From DASRWI01 sp035654655 (lineage in GTDB: Bacteria > Bacteroidota > Ignavibacteria > Ignavibacteriales > Ignavibacteriaceae), in NCBI GenBank assembly GCA_035654655.1, contig DASRWI010000031.1:62001-126000 (forward strand): 64,000 bases of DNA, given 5' to 3'. This document shows positions 40,702 through 49,485 of the stretch, one piece after another. Each line of letters starts with the position of its first letter. The first letter of the stretch is position 1. The position numbers and the translations under genes are program-made. The notes beneath the pieces are model-generated. The model did no database searches. It had not been told where the DNA came from and was given only the letters and a program-made list of their open reading frames with translations.

Positions 40702-41667
40702 ATGCCTAAAACAAAATTAGATTCAGCTTCCATAATTGCAATAAAAGATTGTATGGGAACAAAAAAGGGTGAAAAAGTATTAGTAATTACTGATGAAATT
40801 AAAAGAGAAATCGGATATTCTTTATACAAAAATGCAATTGAACTTGGTCATTATGCATTATTAGTTGAAATGAAATCAGGCAAAATAAATGGGGAAGAAC
40901 CTTCACCGGAAGTCGCCGAGTTAATGAAAAAATTTGATGTGGTTCTTTGTCCAACTGCAAAATCATTAACCCATACTGATGCAAGAAGAGCAGCTTCTAA
41001 AGATGGTGCACGAATAGCAACCTTTCCGGGAATTACTAAAGAAGTAATGATAAGAGGGATGAATGCTGATTATAAAAAGATTTCAAAACTCTCTATAAAA
41101 CTTAAAGATGTACTTGAAAAAGGGAAAAAAGTAAGAGTTACTGCTCCAGCAGGAACCGATATAAGTTTTAGTATTGAAGGCAGAGCATCCTATGCAAGTA
41201 AAGGTTTATTTCACGCAAAAGGAGAAAGTGGTAACTTACCGACAGGTGAAACTTTTTTAGCACCTGTTGAAGGAACCTCTGAAGGAGTTTTTGTTGTTGA
41301 TGGTTCAATGGCAGGTTTAGGATTAATTAAAAATGCCAACATCAAAATTGAAGTTGAAAAAGGTTATGCCACAAAAATTTCCGGTGGACTCCTTGCAAGA
41401 AAATTAAAAAAACAACTTGATGATGCAGGTAAGGATGCAAGAAATATTGCAGAGTTTGGTATAGGAACAAATGATAGTGCAAGGTTAAGCGGTGTACTTT
41501 TAGAAGATGAAAAAGTTATGGGTACAATACATATAGCTTTAGGTAATAATGTATCGATGGGTGGAAGTGTTAATGTACCAATTCATCTTGATGGAGTTGT
41601 AAAGAAACCTACTGTTTATCTCGATGACAAAATTATAATGAAGGATGGAAAACTTCTTATAAAATAA
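40702..41667 (+). CDS. M29-like (aminopeptidase T family) aminopeptidase, short form
   Basis: A 321-residue protein with the C-terminal half of the thermophilic aminopeptidase (M29/COG2309) family: APAGTDISFSIEGR, SGNLPTGETFLAPVEGTSEG (ligand glutamates), NIAEFGIGTNDSARLSG, EDEKVMGTIHIALGNN and the closing PIHLDGVVKKPTVYLDD. The N-terminal Rossmann-like part (KKGEKVLVITDE, ADVVLCPT-like FDVVLCPTAKSLTHTDAR) is shorter than in the ~410-residue M29 peptidases. It probably binds two metals and cleaves N-terminal residues, but related proteins include 2,5-dihydroxypyridine dioxygenase, so activity is inferred. Strong terminator follows. Confidence 0.82.
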   Translation: MPKTKLDSASIIAIKDCMGTKKGEKVLVITDEIKREIGYSLYKNAIELGHYALLVEMKSGKINGEEPSPEVAELMKKFDVVLCPTAKSLTHTDARRAASKDGARIATFPGITKEVMIRGMNADYKKISKLSIKLKDVLEKGKKVRVTAPAGTDISFSIEGRASYASKGLFHAKGESGNLPTGETFLAPVEGTSEGVFVVDGSMAGLGLIKNANIKIEVEKGYATKISGGLLARKLKKQLDDAGKDARNIAEFGIGTNDSARLSGVLLEDEKVMGTIHIALGNNVSMGGSVNVPIHLDGVVKKPTVYLDDKIIMKDGKLLIK

Positions 41668-41675
41668 AAGATTAC

Positions 41676-41714
41676 AGAAGCAATTCTTTTGTTAACTAAG
41701 AATTGCTTCTTTTA
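41676..41714 (+). terminator. Rho-independent terminator after the aminopeptidase gene
   Basis: Perfect 12-bp stem AGAAGCAATTCT/AGAATTGCTTCT (41676-41687 and 41699-41710), 11-base loop, then TTTT run. Confidence 0.85.
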
Positions 41715-41890
41715 AAAATTATACCTACCTTCTTATCAATTAACTGCCACAAAAGTCTCCTAAAACAAAAAAAAAGTTAATGAAAATCTACTTTCTTATT
41801 GACTATAGTAAATATTATTCATAGTTTTTTTATATAAAATTAAAAATTTTAAACGTATACATATACAACTACGATATCTTAGGAGCCCAT

Positions 41891-44800
41891 ATGAGATCAG
41901 TATTTTATACTACTCTATTATTTCTTTTTGTATTCCTAACCAGTGCACACTCCCAGTCAGGTAAAATATCAGGCTATGTTAAAGACCAAACAACTAACGA
42001 AGCCTTGATAGGAGTTAACGTAGTAGTAGAAGGAACTAAATTAGGTGCTACTACAAATGTAGATGGTTTTTATGCCATTCTAAACGTCCCCCCTGGAAAA
42101 TACAGTATTAGAGGTTCAATGGTTGGATATACAGCAAAGACAATATCTAACTTAGATGTAAATATCAACTTAACAACAGAAGCAAACTTCACATTATCTG
42201 ATGAATCAATTACAACTCAGGAAGTTGTTATTGTTGCACAAACACCTGTTGTTCAAAAAGACATTTCAGCAAACGTAATTAACTTAAGTGTGCAGGATAT
42301 GGAAAATCTTCCTGTAACTAGTGTTGCAAGTGTAATTGGTTTGCAGGCAGGTGTTACCTTAGGATCTGAAGGTCCAATCATCAGAGGCGGCGATGCAAGT
42401 CAAACAGCTTTTGTGGTTAATGGTATCACCATGCGTGATGAAAGAAATAACACACCTTATACAGGAATTAGCTTTACTAACATTGAAGAAGTTCAGGTTC
42501 AAACAGGTGGTTTCAGTGCAGAATATGGAAACCTTCGTTCAGGTTTGATTAACGTTGTTACTAAAGAAGGTAGTAAAGATAAATATAATGTATCTTTCAT
42601 TGGAAGATATCGTCCTCAAGGTCCAAAGAGTTTTGGTGATGCACCAAATTCACCTAATTCATATTGGATTCGTCCTTATATTGACCCCACTGTTGCCTTT
42701 ACTGGAACAGATAATGGTAATTGGGATTCATACACACAGGAACAATATCAGGAATTTAGAGGATGGAATCGTGTTTCACAGGAATTATTAAGTGATAATG
42801 ACCCAACAAACGATTTAACTCCTGAAGCTGCTCAAAAATTATTTATGTGGCAGCACAGAAAAGTTGTTGGTATAAATGATTTTGATTATGATGTCGATAT
42901 GAGTGTTTCAGGTCCAATTCCTGTTGTTTCTTCAATGTTAGGTGATTTACGTTTTGCATTCTCTATTAGAGATGTACGCGAAATGTATTATATACCTTTA
43001 TCAAGAGATGCTTATAAAGAAAGTAATTACTCATTAAAATTAACTTCTGATGTTGGTACCGGGATGAAAGTTTCCTTAGATGGTATGATGGGACAACAAT
43101 CAGGTACAAATAGCAGCAGTGGTGGTGGTCCTGGTATTTTCAGGTCCCCTTCAGGTATATCAGGTACTTTGGACATTCGTTCAGGTGCAAGTTATCTTGA
43201 TTCAAGAGTTTTTGCTACAGATTACTGGGCACCAAGTACAATTAAAAACTATATGTTAGGTGGTAAATTTACCCACGTACTTAGCTCTCAAACTTTTTAT
43301 GAAGTTTTATTGAGTCAGGTAGGATTTAATTATAGTACAAATCCAGGTACACCACGTAATACAAATGCGATTTATGGTTTTGGCGGTGTTTACTTTAATG
43401 AAGCTCCTTTTGGAGTATTCTCTGGTATGAGTAATGGAATCGGTTCAGGTATGAATATGGGACTTGGCTTTAGTAACTCAAGAGACTCCAGTAAGCTTGC
43501 TACATTTACTGCTAAAGTTGATTTTACAAGTCAGTTAGATGAATACAACTATATTAAAACAGGTCTTGAATTTAACTATACTGATAACAATGTAAACTAT
43601 GCATTAGTAGAACCTTCATTACCAAGTAATAATGCAATTTCTTCCTGGAGAACTTTCCCAATGAGAGGTGCATTATATATTACCGATAAATTAGAGTTTG
43701 AAGGAATGATTGCTCAGATAGGTGTTAGATTTGATTATTCTGACCCGGGTTCTGACTGGTATCAATTCAGTCCTTATGACAGAGCTTTATCAGGAGCCTT
43801 ATCTCAAGGATTAGATACATTGGTTGCCAGAGTTCCTGTTGATAAACAATTTGATATAAGCCCACGACTTGGTGTTGCTTTCCCTATTACTGTTAATAGC
43901 AAATTGTATTTCAACTATGGTCATTCAAGATCAATGCCTTTGCCTGAACAGTTATTCTTATTGAGAAGAAGCACATCAACAAATATCGTTGAAAGAATAG
44001 CTAATCCTAACAATCCTTTACCAAAAACAATTCAATATGAATTAGGTTATGAACACAGCTTATTCGATCAATATTTAATTAGAGTTAATGGTTATTATAA
44101 GGATATTAGTGATGAAACAAGGTTAGTTACTTTCGTTAGTAGAAATAACTCTGTTAGATATTCTATTCCTGAACCCAACAGATATCAGGATACAAGAGGT
44201 TTTGAAATTACAGTAACCAAGAACAGAGGTGAATGGCTTCGTGGATTTATTAACTACACCTATGAAGTTACCTCTGCAGGATTTTTCGGATACGGAACAT
44301 ATTATGAAAATGCTGCTGATATGAGAGAAGTACAAAGAAATACAGCTGCATTCGAACAAGATAAACCAGTTCCACGTCCTTTAGCAAGAGCTAATATTGA
44401 TTTTATGACTCCTCAGGAATATGGTCCACAATTAGGTGGTGTTAACATTCTTGGTAACATAGTTATCAACTTATTAGCAACCTATAGAGCAGGAACTTAT
44501 TTCTCATGGACAGGTCCTGGTCCTGTTACTCCTGGACACCAAAACAATATCCAGTGGAAAGATTATTGGAATTTAAATATGAGATTGTCAAAAGGTTTTG
44601 ATTTAGGTCCTGTTAGAATGGATTTGTTCATGGACGTAAACAACTTATTCAATTTCAAATATATGGATTACAGAGCTGGATTTGTTAACGCAGAAGATTG
44701 GGACAGATATATGTCTTCATTACATCTTCCTGAAAAATATTTTACCGAATTTAAATATGCAGGTGTTTCGGGCACTGATACACCTGGTGATATTAGAAAA

Positions 44801-44956
44801 GGTCCATACATTCCTTGGGATGATAATGCATCAGAATCTCAAAAAGAAGAGTGGAGAAAGAATAAATCATATATAGATATGCCTAATCTCGGATATTCAG
44901 CATTCCTTAATTTAAGGGATATATATTGGGGATTAAAATTTTCTGTATCTCTTTAA
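41891..44956 (+). CDS. TonB-dependent receptor with N-terminal carboxypeptidase-like domain
   Basis: A 1021-residue outer-membrane receptor. Signal peptide 1-22 (TLLFLFVFLTSAHSQ); residues ~23-110 are the carboxypeptidase regulatory-like domain (GKISGYVKDQTTNEALIGVN, VNVVVEGTKLGATTNVDGFY); ~115-235 the plug (VQKDISANVINLSVQDMENL, IIRGGDASQTAFVVNGITM, GGFSAEYGNLRSGLINVVTK); the rest a 22-strand barrel ending LKFSVSL. It has a DUF4480-like SusC-type layout but no SusD follows. It opens a five-gene outer-membrane/T9SS locus; AGGAG precedes the ATG. It would import a large ligand or assist export at the surface; ligand unknown. Confidence 0.93.
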   Translation: MRSVFYTTLLFLFVFLTSAHSQSGKISGYVKDQTTNEALIGVNVVVEGTKLGATTNVDGFYAILNVPPGKYSIRGSMVGYTAKTISNLDVNINLTTEANFTLSDESITTQEVVIVAQTPVVQKDISANVINLSVQDMENLPVTSVASVIGLQAGVTLGSEGPIIRGGDASQTAFVVNGITMRDERNNTPYTGISFTNIEEVQVQTGGFSAEYGNLRSGLINVVTKEGSKDKYNVSFIGRYRPQGPKSFGDAPNSPNSYWIRPYIDPTVAFTGTDNGNWDSYTQEQYQEFRGWNRVSQELLSDNDPTNDLTPEAAQKLFMWQHRKVVGINDFDYDVDMSVSGPIPVVSSMLGDLRFAFSIRDVREMYYIPLSRDAYKESNYSLKLTSDVGTGMKVSLDGMMGQQSGTNSSSGGGPGIFRSPSGISGTLDIRSGASYLDSRVFATDYWAPSTIKNYMLGGKFTHVLSSQTFYEVLLSQVGFNYSTNPGTPRNTNAIYGFGGVYFNEAPFGVFSGMSNGIGSGMNMGLGFSNSRDSSKLATFTAKVDFTSQLDEYNYIKTGLEFNYTDNNVNYALVEPSLPSNNAISSWRTFPMRGALYITDKLEFEGMIAQIGVRFDYSDPGSDWYQFSPYDRALSGALSQGLDTLVARVPVDKQFDISPRLGVAFPITVNSKLYFNYGHSRSMPLPEQLFLLRRSTSTNIVERIANPNNPLPKTIQYELGYEHSLFDQYLIRVNGYYKDISDETRLVTFVSRNNSVRYSIPEPNRYQDTRGFEITVTKNRGEWLRGFINYTYEVTSAGFFGYGTYYENAADMREVQRNTAAFEQDKPVPRPLARANIDFMTPQEYGPQLGGVNILGNIVINLLATYRAGTYFSWTGPGPVTPGHQNNIQWKDYWNLNMRLSKGFDLGPVRMDLFMDVNNLFNFKYMDYRAGFVNAEDWDRYMSSLHLPEKYFTEFKYAGVSGTDTPGDIRKGPYIPWDDNASESQKEEWRKNKSYIDMPNLGYSAFLNLRDIYWGLKFSVSL

Positions 44957-44977
44957 TAGAAAAATTGTGAGGATATA

Positions 44978-47044
44978 ATGAATTTTAAAAATATTTTAAT
45001 AACTACACTGATTGTCTTCTTCTCTATTAATTTAGCTGAAGCACAGTTTAGAAATGCCTGGATGTCTGCCGGTTCTTTACACAACTGGTATTCGGAAATA
45101 GGTTCAGAACTTGAAGAAATGGGATTTGTGAAACAACAGCAATCCGGAATGCAATGGCCTGCAATTTATGCTAATCAAGATATGCAGGCAGCGAGAGGTT
45201 TCTGGCTTGGGTCAAAAGATTTCACAGATGAAAAAGGAGACCTTTATCCATATAAAGTTGTTGCTATTGGACCTCGTAATCCTGCATTTTATCCTGCTTA
45301 TCCATTAGAATGGAAAATGTACAGCAAGTTCGAATTACCTGTTGTTTCAGTTGATGGTGTTCCAACTTATCAAAAAGATGTTACCATTGATGAAGTTACA
45401 GATACAATGATTTGGGATAGAATGATTCTTAATACATTCAATACTCAATTGGGTATTACTGTTACAAGAAAAATCTTTCAGTTCAGTCAACAATATAACG
45501 ACAACTATATTGTATATGACTTTACTTTTAAGAATACAGGAAACGTTGATAAAGATGAAGAAATAGAGCTTCCAAATCAAACTATAAAAGATGCTTATTT
45601 CTTCTGGACATTTAGAAATTCGGTTAATAAACAAGTAAGATACGTAATAGGTAATAACTCCGGCTGGGGTATTAACACTATGAATGACTCCAGAGGTGAT
45701 GGCGTTGAAGTTGACCCTCCAAGTGAAAATTTTAGAGCCCAATTCTCATGGCATGGATTTTATACTACCGGTAAAGAAGTTGGCTATGATAACATAGGAG
45801 CTCCTATTTGGAATATTACCAGCACAGCAAAACCATACTTCAATGACCTTGCTGATACAGTTGGTAGATTAGGTGGCACACAATTTTTAGGAACAGTAAC
45901 GGTTCACGCTGATAAATCAGCAAGTGATATTACTGATGATCCTGGACAGCCATCAACAACTACTTATGATAACTCTGATAATTCGTTATTCCTTGCTGGT
46001 GATAATGCATTTAATACCGACCAAATGACTCAGAAATATAACTATATGGCTGCTGGTCATATGGCTCCTCGCCATGCACGTCTTGTTGAACCATCAGGTG
46101 ATTATGCATTACAAAAAAATGCTCCAAACGTTAATGGTGCTTCTGGCGGTATCTCATACAATGTAGCATATGGTCCTTATACATTAGGTCCTGGCGAAGA
46201 TGTTCATATAGTTTTTGTCGAAGGTGCTGCAGGTATGAGCAGGGAAAAACAAATTGAAATTGGTAAACAATTTAAGGCAGGAACAATTACTGCTGAACAA
46301 AAAAACCGTGAAGTAATGAAGAGCAGAGACAGCTTATTCCAGACATTTAGAAGAGCTATTGAAGGTTACAATAGTGGATGGAATATTCCTCAAGCTCCTT
46401 TACCTCCAGCTACATTTGATGTAGCGGGTGGTGGAGATAGAATTAGATTGAACTGGACAGCTCCTGCCAGTGGTTCACCTGAAGGTTATAACATTTATAG
46501 AGCTGTAGGAAGTTATGATGGTACATATACATTGTTGACAACCTTAGGTGGTACTGAAAATACTTATGATGATTTGACACCTACCAGAGGTTTAGATTAT
46601 TATTACTACATTACTGCAGTTGGTCCTACTCAAAGCGGCGGCCCGGGTACTCCTGCCGGTGCTCTTGAAAGCAGCAGATACTATACACAAACTTATGATC
46701 CTGTAAGATTAAAAAGACCTGCAGGAACTGAGTTAAGTCAAATTAGAATAGTACCTAATCCATTTATTATTTCAGCATCAGAAAATACTGAACAAGTTCA
46801 AGGTGTACGCTATCCTGGGGATAGAATTGGTTTCTTAAATATCCCCGCACTTTGCACAATCAGAATTTACACTGAATTGGGTGAACTGGTAAATACAATT
46901 GAACATACAGATGGTAGTGGAGATGAGTTCTGGGAATCAGTAACATCTTCAAATCAAATAATAGTGAGTGGAATTTATATTGCAGTAATTACAGATAATA
47001 CTACCGGTGTTAATCATATAGAAAAATTTGCTGTAATTCGTTAA
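44978..47044 (+). CDS. Exported FN3-containing protein with variant C-terminal sorting-like domain
   Basis: A 688-residue exported protein (signal peptide MNFKNILITTLIVFFSINLAEAQ). Residues ~24-475 form an unassigned region rich in aromatic and Asp residues, with WRDRMILNTFNT-like strands and GYDNIGAPIWNIT. Residues ~485-565 look like a fibronectin-III domain (IRLNWTAPASGSPEGYNIYR). The last ~95 residues resemble a sorting domain without QNYPNPFNP: IRIVPNPFIISASE, IRIYTELGELVNTIEH, IVSGIYIAVI. PNP and SGIY are kept. It follows the receptor by 21 bases, so the two may form a surface complex, possibly filling the place a SusD-type lipoprotein has in other loci. Confidence 0.7.
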   Translation: MNFKNILITTLIVFFSINLAEAQFRNAWMSAGSLHNWYSEIGSELEEMGFVKQQQSGMQWPAIYANQDMQAARGFWLGSKDFTDEKGDLYPYKVVAIGPRNPAFYPAYPLEWKMYSKFELPVVSVDGVPTYQKDVTIDEVTDTMIWDRMILNTFNTQLGITVTRKIFQFSQQYNDNYIVYDFTFKNTGNVDKDEEIELPNQTIKDAYFFWTFRNSVNKQVRYVIGNNSGWGINTMNDSRGDGVEVDPPSENFRAQFSWHGFYTTGKEVGYDNIGAPIWNITSTAKPYFNDLADTVGRLGGTQFLGTVTVHADKSASDITDDPGQPSTTTYDNSDNSLFLAGDNAFNTDQMTQKYNYMAAGHMAPRHARLVEPSGDYALQKNAPNVNGASGGISYNVAYGPYTLGPGEDVHIVFVEGAAGMSREKQIEIGKQFKAGTITAEQKNREVMKSRDSLFQTFRRAIEGYNSGWNIPQAPLPPATFDVAGGGDRIRLNWTAPASGSPEGYNIYRAVGSYDGTYTLLTTLGGTENTYDDLTPTRGLDYYYYITAVGPTQSGGPGTPAGALESSRYYTQTYDPVRLKRPAGTELSQIRIVPNPFIISASENTEQVQGVRYPGDRIGFLNIPALCTIRIYTELGELVNTIEHTDGSGDEFWESVTSSNQIIVSGIYIAVITDNTTGVNHIEKFAVIR

Positions 47045-47076
47045 CATGTTTTTGAATATTCAATAGGATATTTATT

Positions 47077-48072
47077 ATGAAAAAATTTACATTTTTAATT
47101 ATAACGCTTCTTATAATTTCTAGTGCTGTTAATGCTCAGGAAAGAAAAAAGCTGGCACAAACAGGTATGAAATTTTTAAGTGTATCTTTAGATGCACGTG
47201 TAAGCGGTCTTGGAGATGCAGGAACTTCAGTTAATGATGTTACAGCTGCTTCAATGTTTTATAATCCATCAACTATGGCCAGTATGACTGACATGGTTAG
47301 TGCTAACGTAAACGTATTCACCTGGATTGCAGATATTAAATATATTTCATCTGCAGTTGCCTTCAAACCTTTTGATGGTGATTATGGTGTCTTTGGATTG
47401 AGCTTTGTCAGTGTTGATTATGGCGAATTCAATAGCACAATCTTTGCTCCAACAGAAGCAGGATTTTTAGATATTGGTACATATAAACCAAAAGCCTTAG
47501 CTTTTGGACTTGGTTATGCAAATCAACTATCTGAAAAATTCTCTGTTGGTGGTAACATTAAATATGTTTATCAATCTCTGGGCTCAGGTGTTATGAATGT
47601 TGCTTTAGATAAAGAAGACTACAAGGTCAATACTTTAGCGTTCGATTTTGGAATTCTTTATCATACCGGATTTAAGAGCTTGGATTTTGGAATGAACGTT
47701 AGAAACTTTTCACAGGAATTAAGATATGTTGAAAAGCAATTCCAACTTCCATTAACATTTGAAATAGGTGTTTCTATGAATATGACAGACCTGTTTAATG
47801 TTAATAAAGATATGTATTCATTCTTATTATCAGTTGATGCAAGCCATCCAAGAGATTATTCTGAACAAGTAAGTGTCGGTGGTGAGTTTATCTTTATGAA
47901 TACTCTTGCTTTAAGAGCAGGTTATACTTATCCAACTGATGAACAAGAGTTTACAGCAGGTATTGGTTTAAAACAAAGAGTTCTTGGATATCTACTTGGT
48001 GTTGATTATGCATATACACCATTTGGTATCTTTAATGATATTCATAGAATTTCAGTAAACTTTGCTTTTTAA
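47077..48072 (+). CDS. PorV/PorQ-family outer-membrane protein
   Basis: A 331-residue barrel of the FadL-like PorV/PorQ family. Signal peptide (FLIITLLIISSAVNAQ), then the diagnostic DARVSGLGDAGTSVNDVTAA followed by MFYNPSTMASM, repeated strand segments (AFGLGYANQLSEKFSVGGNIKYVYQ split by turns), and a final RISVNFAF ending in Phe. Known: PorV shuttles T9SS cargo from the translocon, and paralogues are common in this group. Lying between a T9SS-like surface protein and a T9SS cargo gene suggests a dedicated cargo shuttle, which is an inference; the main PorV may be elsewhere. Confidence 0.85.
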   Translation: MKKFTFLIITLLIISSAVNAQERKKLAQTGMKFLSVSLDARVSGLGDAGTSVNDVTAASMFYNPSTMASMTDMVSANVNVFTWIADIKYISSAVAFKPFDGDYGVFGLSFVSVDYGEFNSTIFAPTEAGFLDIGTYKPKALAFGLGYANQLSEKFSVGGNIKYVYQSLGSGVMNVALDKEDYKVNTLAFDFGILYHTGFKSLDFGMNVRNFSQELRYVEKQFQLPLTFEIGVSMNMTDLFNVNKDMYSFLLSVDASHPRDYSEQVSVGGEFIFMNTLALRAGYTYPTDEQEFTAGIGLKQRVLGYLLGVDYAYTPFGIFNDIHRISVNFAF

Positions 48073-48109
48073 GAATTATAAAATTTTTATATAAAAAATT
48101 GGTTTAAGA

Positions 48110-49372
48110 ATGAAAAAGATATTATACACATTGAATGCAGTCCTTCTATTATCCCTGTTCATTGTTTTTCAGGGTTGCTCAGAAGACCCACAACCAAGTA
48201 TATATGACCTTGTAGGTGGAAGTAATCCTGCACCTGTAGTTAACAGCGTTTCACCCACCCAGGCATTTGCTGTAGTTACTCCAATTACAATAACAGGTGA
48301 GAACTTTTCTCCGGATATAACTAAAAATAAGGTTTACTTTAACGGAATTCCCGGAAAGGTTATCAGTGCAACCACTACACAGTTAGTAGTTGAATCTGCT
48401 AATGTTATTTCAGATTCTGTCAAAGTTAAAGTTCAAGTATCCGGTTCAGATGATTTTAGTAATATTATCAATTATAAACTTGTTCCTGCACTTTCAGAAA
48501 TTACAAAAGCTGACGGTTCAGAACTGTTCACAAGTAACAACATTCCTTATGGAATAACAACAGATGCTCAAGGTAATGTTTATACATCTATTGTTGAAAA
48601 TGGTGTTGGTAAAGGAATAAGAAAAATTTTACCTTCAGGTGAATTAATCTTATCAGGTGAAATGGTTGATTTTGCTCCTAAAGGCGGTGAAACTTTTTTC
48701 ACTAGAATGAATATGTGGCAAAACAATACTATTATCTCTGTTAGAAGAGTGAATGCAATCTTCCAAGTTACTCAGGGTGTAGCTTCAAAAGTATTTACCA
48801 CTTTAGGTTTAACTGCTCAAACTCCTATGTATGATATTGAGTTTGATCAAAATCAGAATCTATGGGCAGGTGGTAAGGGATTATTCAGGTATAAAACAAC
48901 TCCTGCCATTGAAGTAAAGAATTTTAATTATACAAATGAAATTAAAGCTCTTAGAGTTTATAATAACGCTCTTTATTTATTAACTACAGTTGATGGTAAT
49001 GATGTTATTAGAAAACATCAAATTATTTCTGCAGATGAAATTGGTGCTGCTGAAGAAGTTTTCAATATAGGAAATTCAGTTTTACCTGACACAGGTTCAG
49101 CAAAGGTTACTGCAAGTGACTTCGAAATTGCTGCTGATGGAGACATAATAATTGGAACTACAAGAAATACAGACCCGATTATTGTCGTTCATCAAGACGG
49201 AACCTTCGCTTCATTGTACCCTGGACTTATTCCAGCAGGTACGATAGTATATGCTTTTGATTGGGCTCCTGCTAGTCAGTATTTATATTTTACAAGATTA
49301 GCGACCACAGGAACACAGACAATCTTTAGAATAAGCATGCAAAAAGACGGTGCAGTGCACTACGGCAGATAA
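48110..49372 (+). CDS. IPT/TIG-domain surface lipoprotein
   Basis: A 420-residue lipoprotein: signal peptide with lipobox LFIVFQGC, lipidated Cys at 23. Residues ~40-130 form an IPT/TIG immunoglobulin-like domain (NSVSPTQAFAVVTPITITGENF, VYFNGIPGKVISATTTQLVV). Residues ~135-420 look like an NHL-type propeller (IPYGITTDAQGNVYTSI, EFDQNQNLWAGGKGLFRY, FEIAADGDIIIGTTRNTDP). Such IPT lipoproteins (SusE/F-like in position) sit beside TonB receptors and bind polymers. Here it is fourth in the locus and 95 bases before the T9SS cargo gene. Ligand unknown. Confidence 0.82.
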   Translation: MKKILYTLNAVLLLSLFIVFQGCSEDPQPSIYDLVGGSNPAPVVNSVSPTQAFAVVTPITITGENFSPDITKNKVYFNGIPGKVISATTTQLVVESANVISDSVKVKVQVSGSDDFSNIINYKLVPALSEITKADGSELFTSNNIPYGITTDAQGNVYTSIVENGVGKGIRKILPSGELILSGEMVDFAPKGGETFFTRMNMWQNNTIISVRRVNAIFQVTQGVASKVFTTLGLTAQTPMYDIEFDQNQNLWAGGKGLFRYKTTPAIEVKNFNYTNEIKALRVYNNALYLLTTVDGNDVIRKHQIISADEIGAAEEVFNIGNSVLPDTGSAKVTASDFEIAADGDIIIGTTRNTDPIIVVHQDGTFASLYPGLIPAGTIVYAFDWAPASQYLYFTRLATTGTQTIFRISMQKDGAVHYGR

Positions 49373-49412
49373 CTAAATTGTCAAATGAAGATTCAAATAT
49401 ATTTTGTAAGTT

Positions 49413-49433
49413 TTAAAATAATAATTATTTTAA
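49413..49433. repeat. AT-only palindrome upstream of the T9SS cargo gene
   Basis: TTAAAATAAT, one centre base, then ATTATTTTAA: perfect 10-bp arms (49413-49422, 49424-49433), 53 bases before the chosen start at 49486. Could be a regulatory site, but A+T richness makes it weak. Confidence 0.25.
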
Positions 49434-49485
49434 TTTAACTAAATACGGCTCTATTTTCGCAAACAAAATGAAAGGTTATACAATT

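Noticed and set aside
41799..41836. TTGACT box upstream of the TonB receptor as a promoter
   Set aside because: No -10-like hexamer at 16-18 bases; the only TATATA is 26 bases away.
45347..45742. 131-residue minus-strand frame inside the 688-residue surface protein gene
   Set aside because: Antisense shadow of a well-supported plus-strand gene; Ile/Phe/Cys-rich composition is typical of the reverse strand.
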